A stretch of DNA of 64,000 nt, from NCBI RefSeq assembly GCF_051014685.1, contig NW_027479538.1:1-64000 (forward strand), given 5' to 3'. This DNA is from Ptiloglossa arizonensis (taxonomy: Eukaryota > Arthropoda > Insecta > Hymenoptera > Colletidae). Shown here piece after piece: positions 63,334 to 64,000 of this stretch (the first letter of the stretch is position 1; the number at the start of each line of letters is the position of its first letter). The notes under the pieces were generated by a model, which was given only the letters and a program-made list of their open reading frames with translations, did not search any database and had not been told where the DNA came from. The position numbers and the translations under genes were made by a program.

Positions 63334-64000
63334 AATTTCTACTTTCAGATGCAACAGAAACTTTGCGGATTGGTCAATCCGTTCGCGAGATATGGCAGTT
63401 TTGAGGTAAGAAACGCTTGAAAAACTCCAAATTTTCGCAGTTCTGATGCTCGAAACGAATAACCAAAACGGCCTAGGGGAAAACTACTCATACCGTTGTA
63501 ATGGGGCTAGTTTCTACTTTCAGATGCAACAGAAACTTTGCGGATTGGTCAATCCGTTCGCGAGATATGGCAGTTTTGAGGTAAGAAACGCTTGAAAAAC
63601 TCCAAATTTTCGCAGTTCTGATGCTCGAAACGAATAACTAGAACGGCCTAGGGGAAAACTACTCATACCGTTGTAATGGGGCCAGTTTCTACTTTCAGAT
63701 GCAACAGAAACTTTGCGGATTGGTCAATCCGTTCGCGAGATATGGCAGTTTTGAGGTAAGAAACGCTTGAAAAACTCCAAATTTTCGCAGTTCTGATGCT
63801 CGAAACGAATAACCAAAACGGCCTAGGGGAAAACTACTCATACCGTTGTAATGGGGCTAGTTTCTACTTTCAGATGCAACAGAAACTTTGCGGATTGGTC
63901 AATCCGTTCGCGAGATATGGCAGTTTTGAGGTAAGAAACGCTTGAGAAACTCCAAATTTTCGCAGTTCTGATGCTCGAAACGAATAACTGGAACGGCCTA
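63334..64000 (+). repeat. Terminal monomers, last one truncated by the window
   Basis: Full monomers are at 63334 (p2 a type II), 63509 (a88+tagaac, ends 'gggcc') and 63684 (type II), followed by a 142-bp partial type I copy at 63859-64000 with a private 'ctggaac'. The p2-a and a88+tagaac forms resemble 351-700. The array continues beyond the window. Confidence 0.88.

Larger units (their letters stand above)
1..64000 (+). repeat. 175-bp tandem satellite array, 365 full monomers plus a partial copy
   Basis: The motif 'tttctactttcagatg' recurs every 175 bp from the first base to the last. The phase is 1+175k through 15751 and is then displaced only by small indels that sum to -17 bp. All copies are on the same strand, and no other sequence interrupts them. 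Monomers differ from one another by only a few substitutions. The length is close to one nucleosome repeat, which is typical of eukaryotic centromeric or heterochromatic satellites (family knowledge). A centromeric role is inference; no flank, gene or transposon is present to place the array. The left edge falls exactly at a monomer boundary only because of my choice of p1. I do not recognise the family. Confidence 0.98.

Noticed and set aside
1..64000. CRISPR array
   Set aside because: The whole 175-bp unit is conserved; there are no short repeats separated by unique spacers.
1..64000. rDNA spacer, tRNA or 5S gene repeat
   Set aside because: The monomer contains no recognisable rRNA or tRNA segment, no A/B box arrangement that I could support, and no T-run terminator after a gene-like region.
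1..64000. Telomeric or subtelomeric repeat
   Set aside because: No short G-rich telomere motif occurs in tandem; the period is 175 bp throughout.
1..64000. Assignment to a named satellite family (alpha satellite, plant CEN repeats)
   Set aside because: The length is similar, but I do not recognise the sequence as any family I know, so naming one would be a guess.

Overview
The window is one uninterrupted tandem satellite array. It holds 365 complete head-to-tail copies of a 175-bp monomer plus a 142-bp partial copy at the right edge (63859-64000). All copies lie in the same orientation. I found no protein gene, RNA gene, transposon, CRISPR array or unique flanking DNA. Monomer length, megasatellite-like continuity and layered higher-order repeats (HORs) fit eukaryotic (peri)centromeric or other heterochromatic satellite DNA. 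I do not recognise the consensus, so the organism stays unassigned; plant, invertebrate or other eukaryote are all possible. Consensus G+C is about 43%, with 10 CpG per 175 bp and no CpG depletion.

Numbering: p1 is the 'a' of 'agtttctact'; p175 is the last base of 'gggct'. Monomers start at 1+175k up to 15751, then shift wherever a copy has an indel. Common diagnostic variants are: p88 g ('gagaa') or a ('gaaaa'); p131-136 'tagaac' or 'caaaac'; p84 c ('cctg'); p83 a ('cgattg') with p107 a ('gcaattc'); p103 t ('tttttgc') or g ('ttttggc'); p149 g ('gaagact'); p33 g ('tttgggg'); p122 g ('cgaagcg'); p125 t ('aacgtataac'); p79 t ('aagatac'). Type I means g88+tagaac; type II means a88+caaaac.

Layout. 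176-3675: a 10-monomer (1750-bp) HOR present twice. 3676-10150: mixed monomers, including a transplanted four-monomer block at 6301-7000. 10151-14350: a 12-monomer (2100-bp) HOR twice. 14351-16274: mixed, old-looking monomers. 16275-19424: another 10-monomer unit, 1.8 copies. 19425-20124: transition. 20125-45666: a 73-monomer (12771-bp) unit twice in tandem, containing nested 17-monomer (2974-bp) and 7-monomer (1225-bp) repeats. 45667-60364: the same variants reshuffled as 3-, 5-, 7- and 12-monomer cassettes. 60365-63333: a zone with many private indels. 63334-64000: older-type monomers resembling the left side.

The pattern records repeated unequal exchange and conversion: a highly homogenised centre flanked by more heterogeneous monomers that share variants with each other. 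Identity statements rest on reading diagnostic variant sites by eye, not on a computed alignment.
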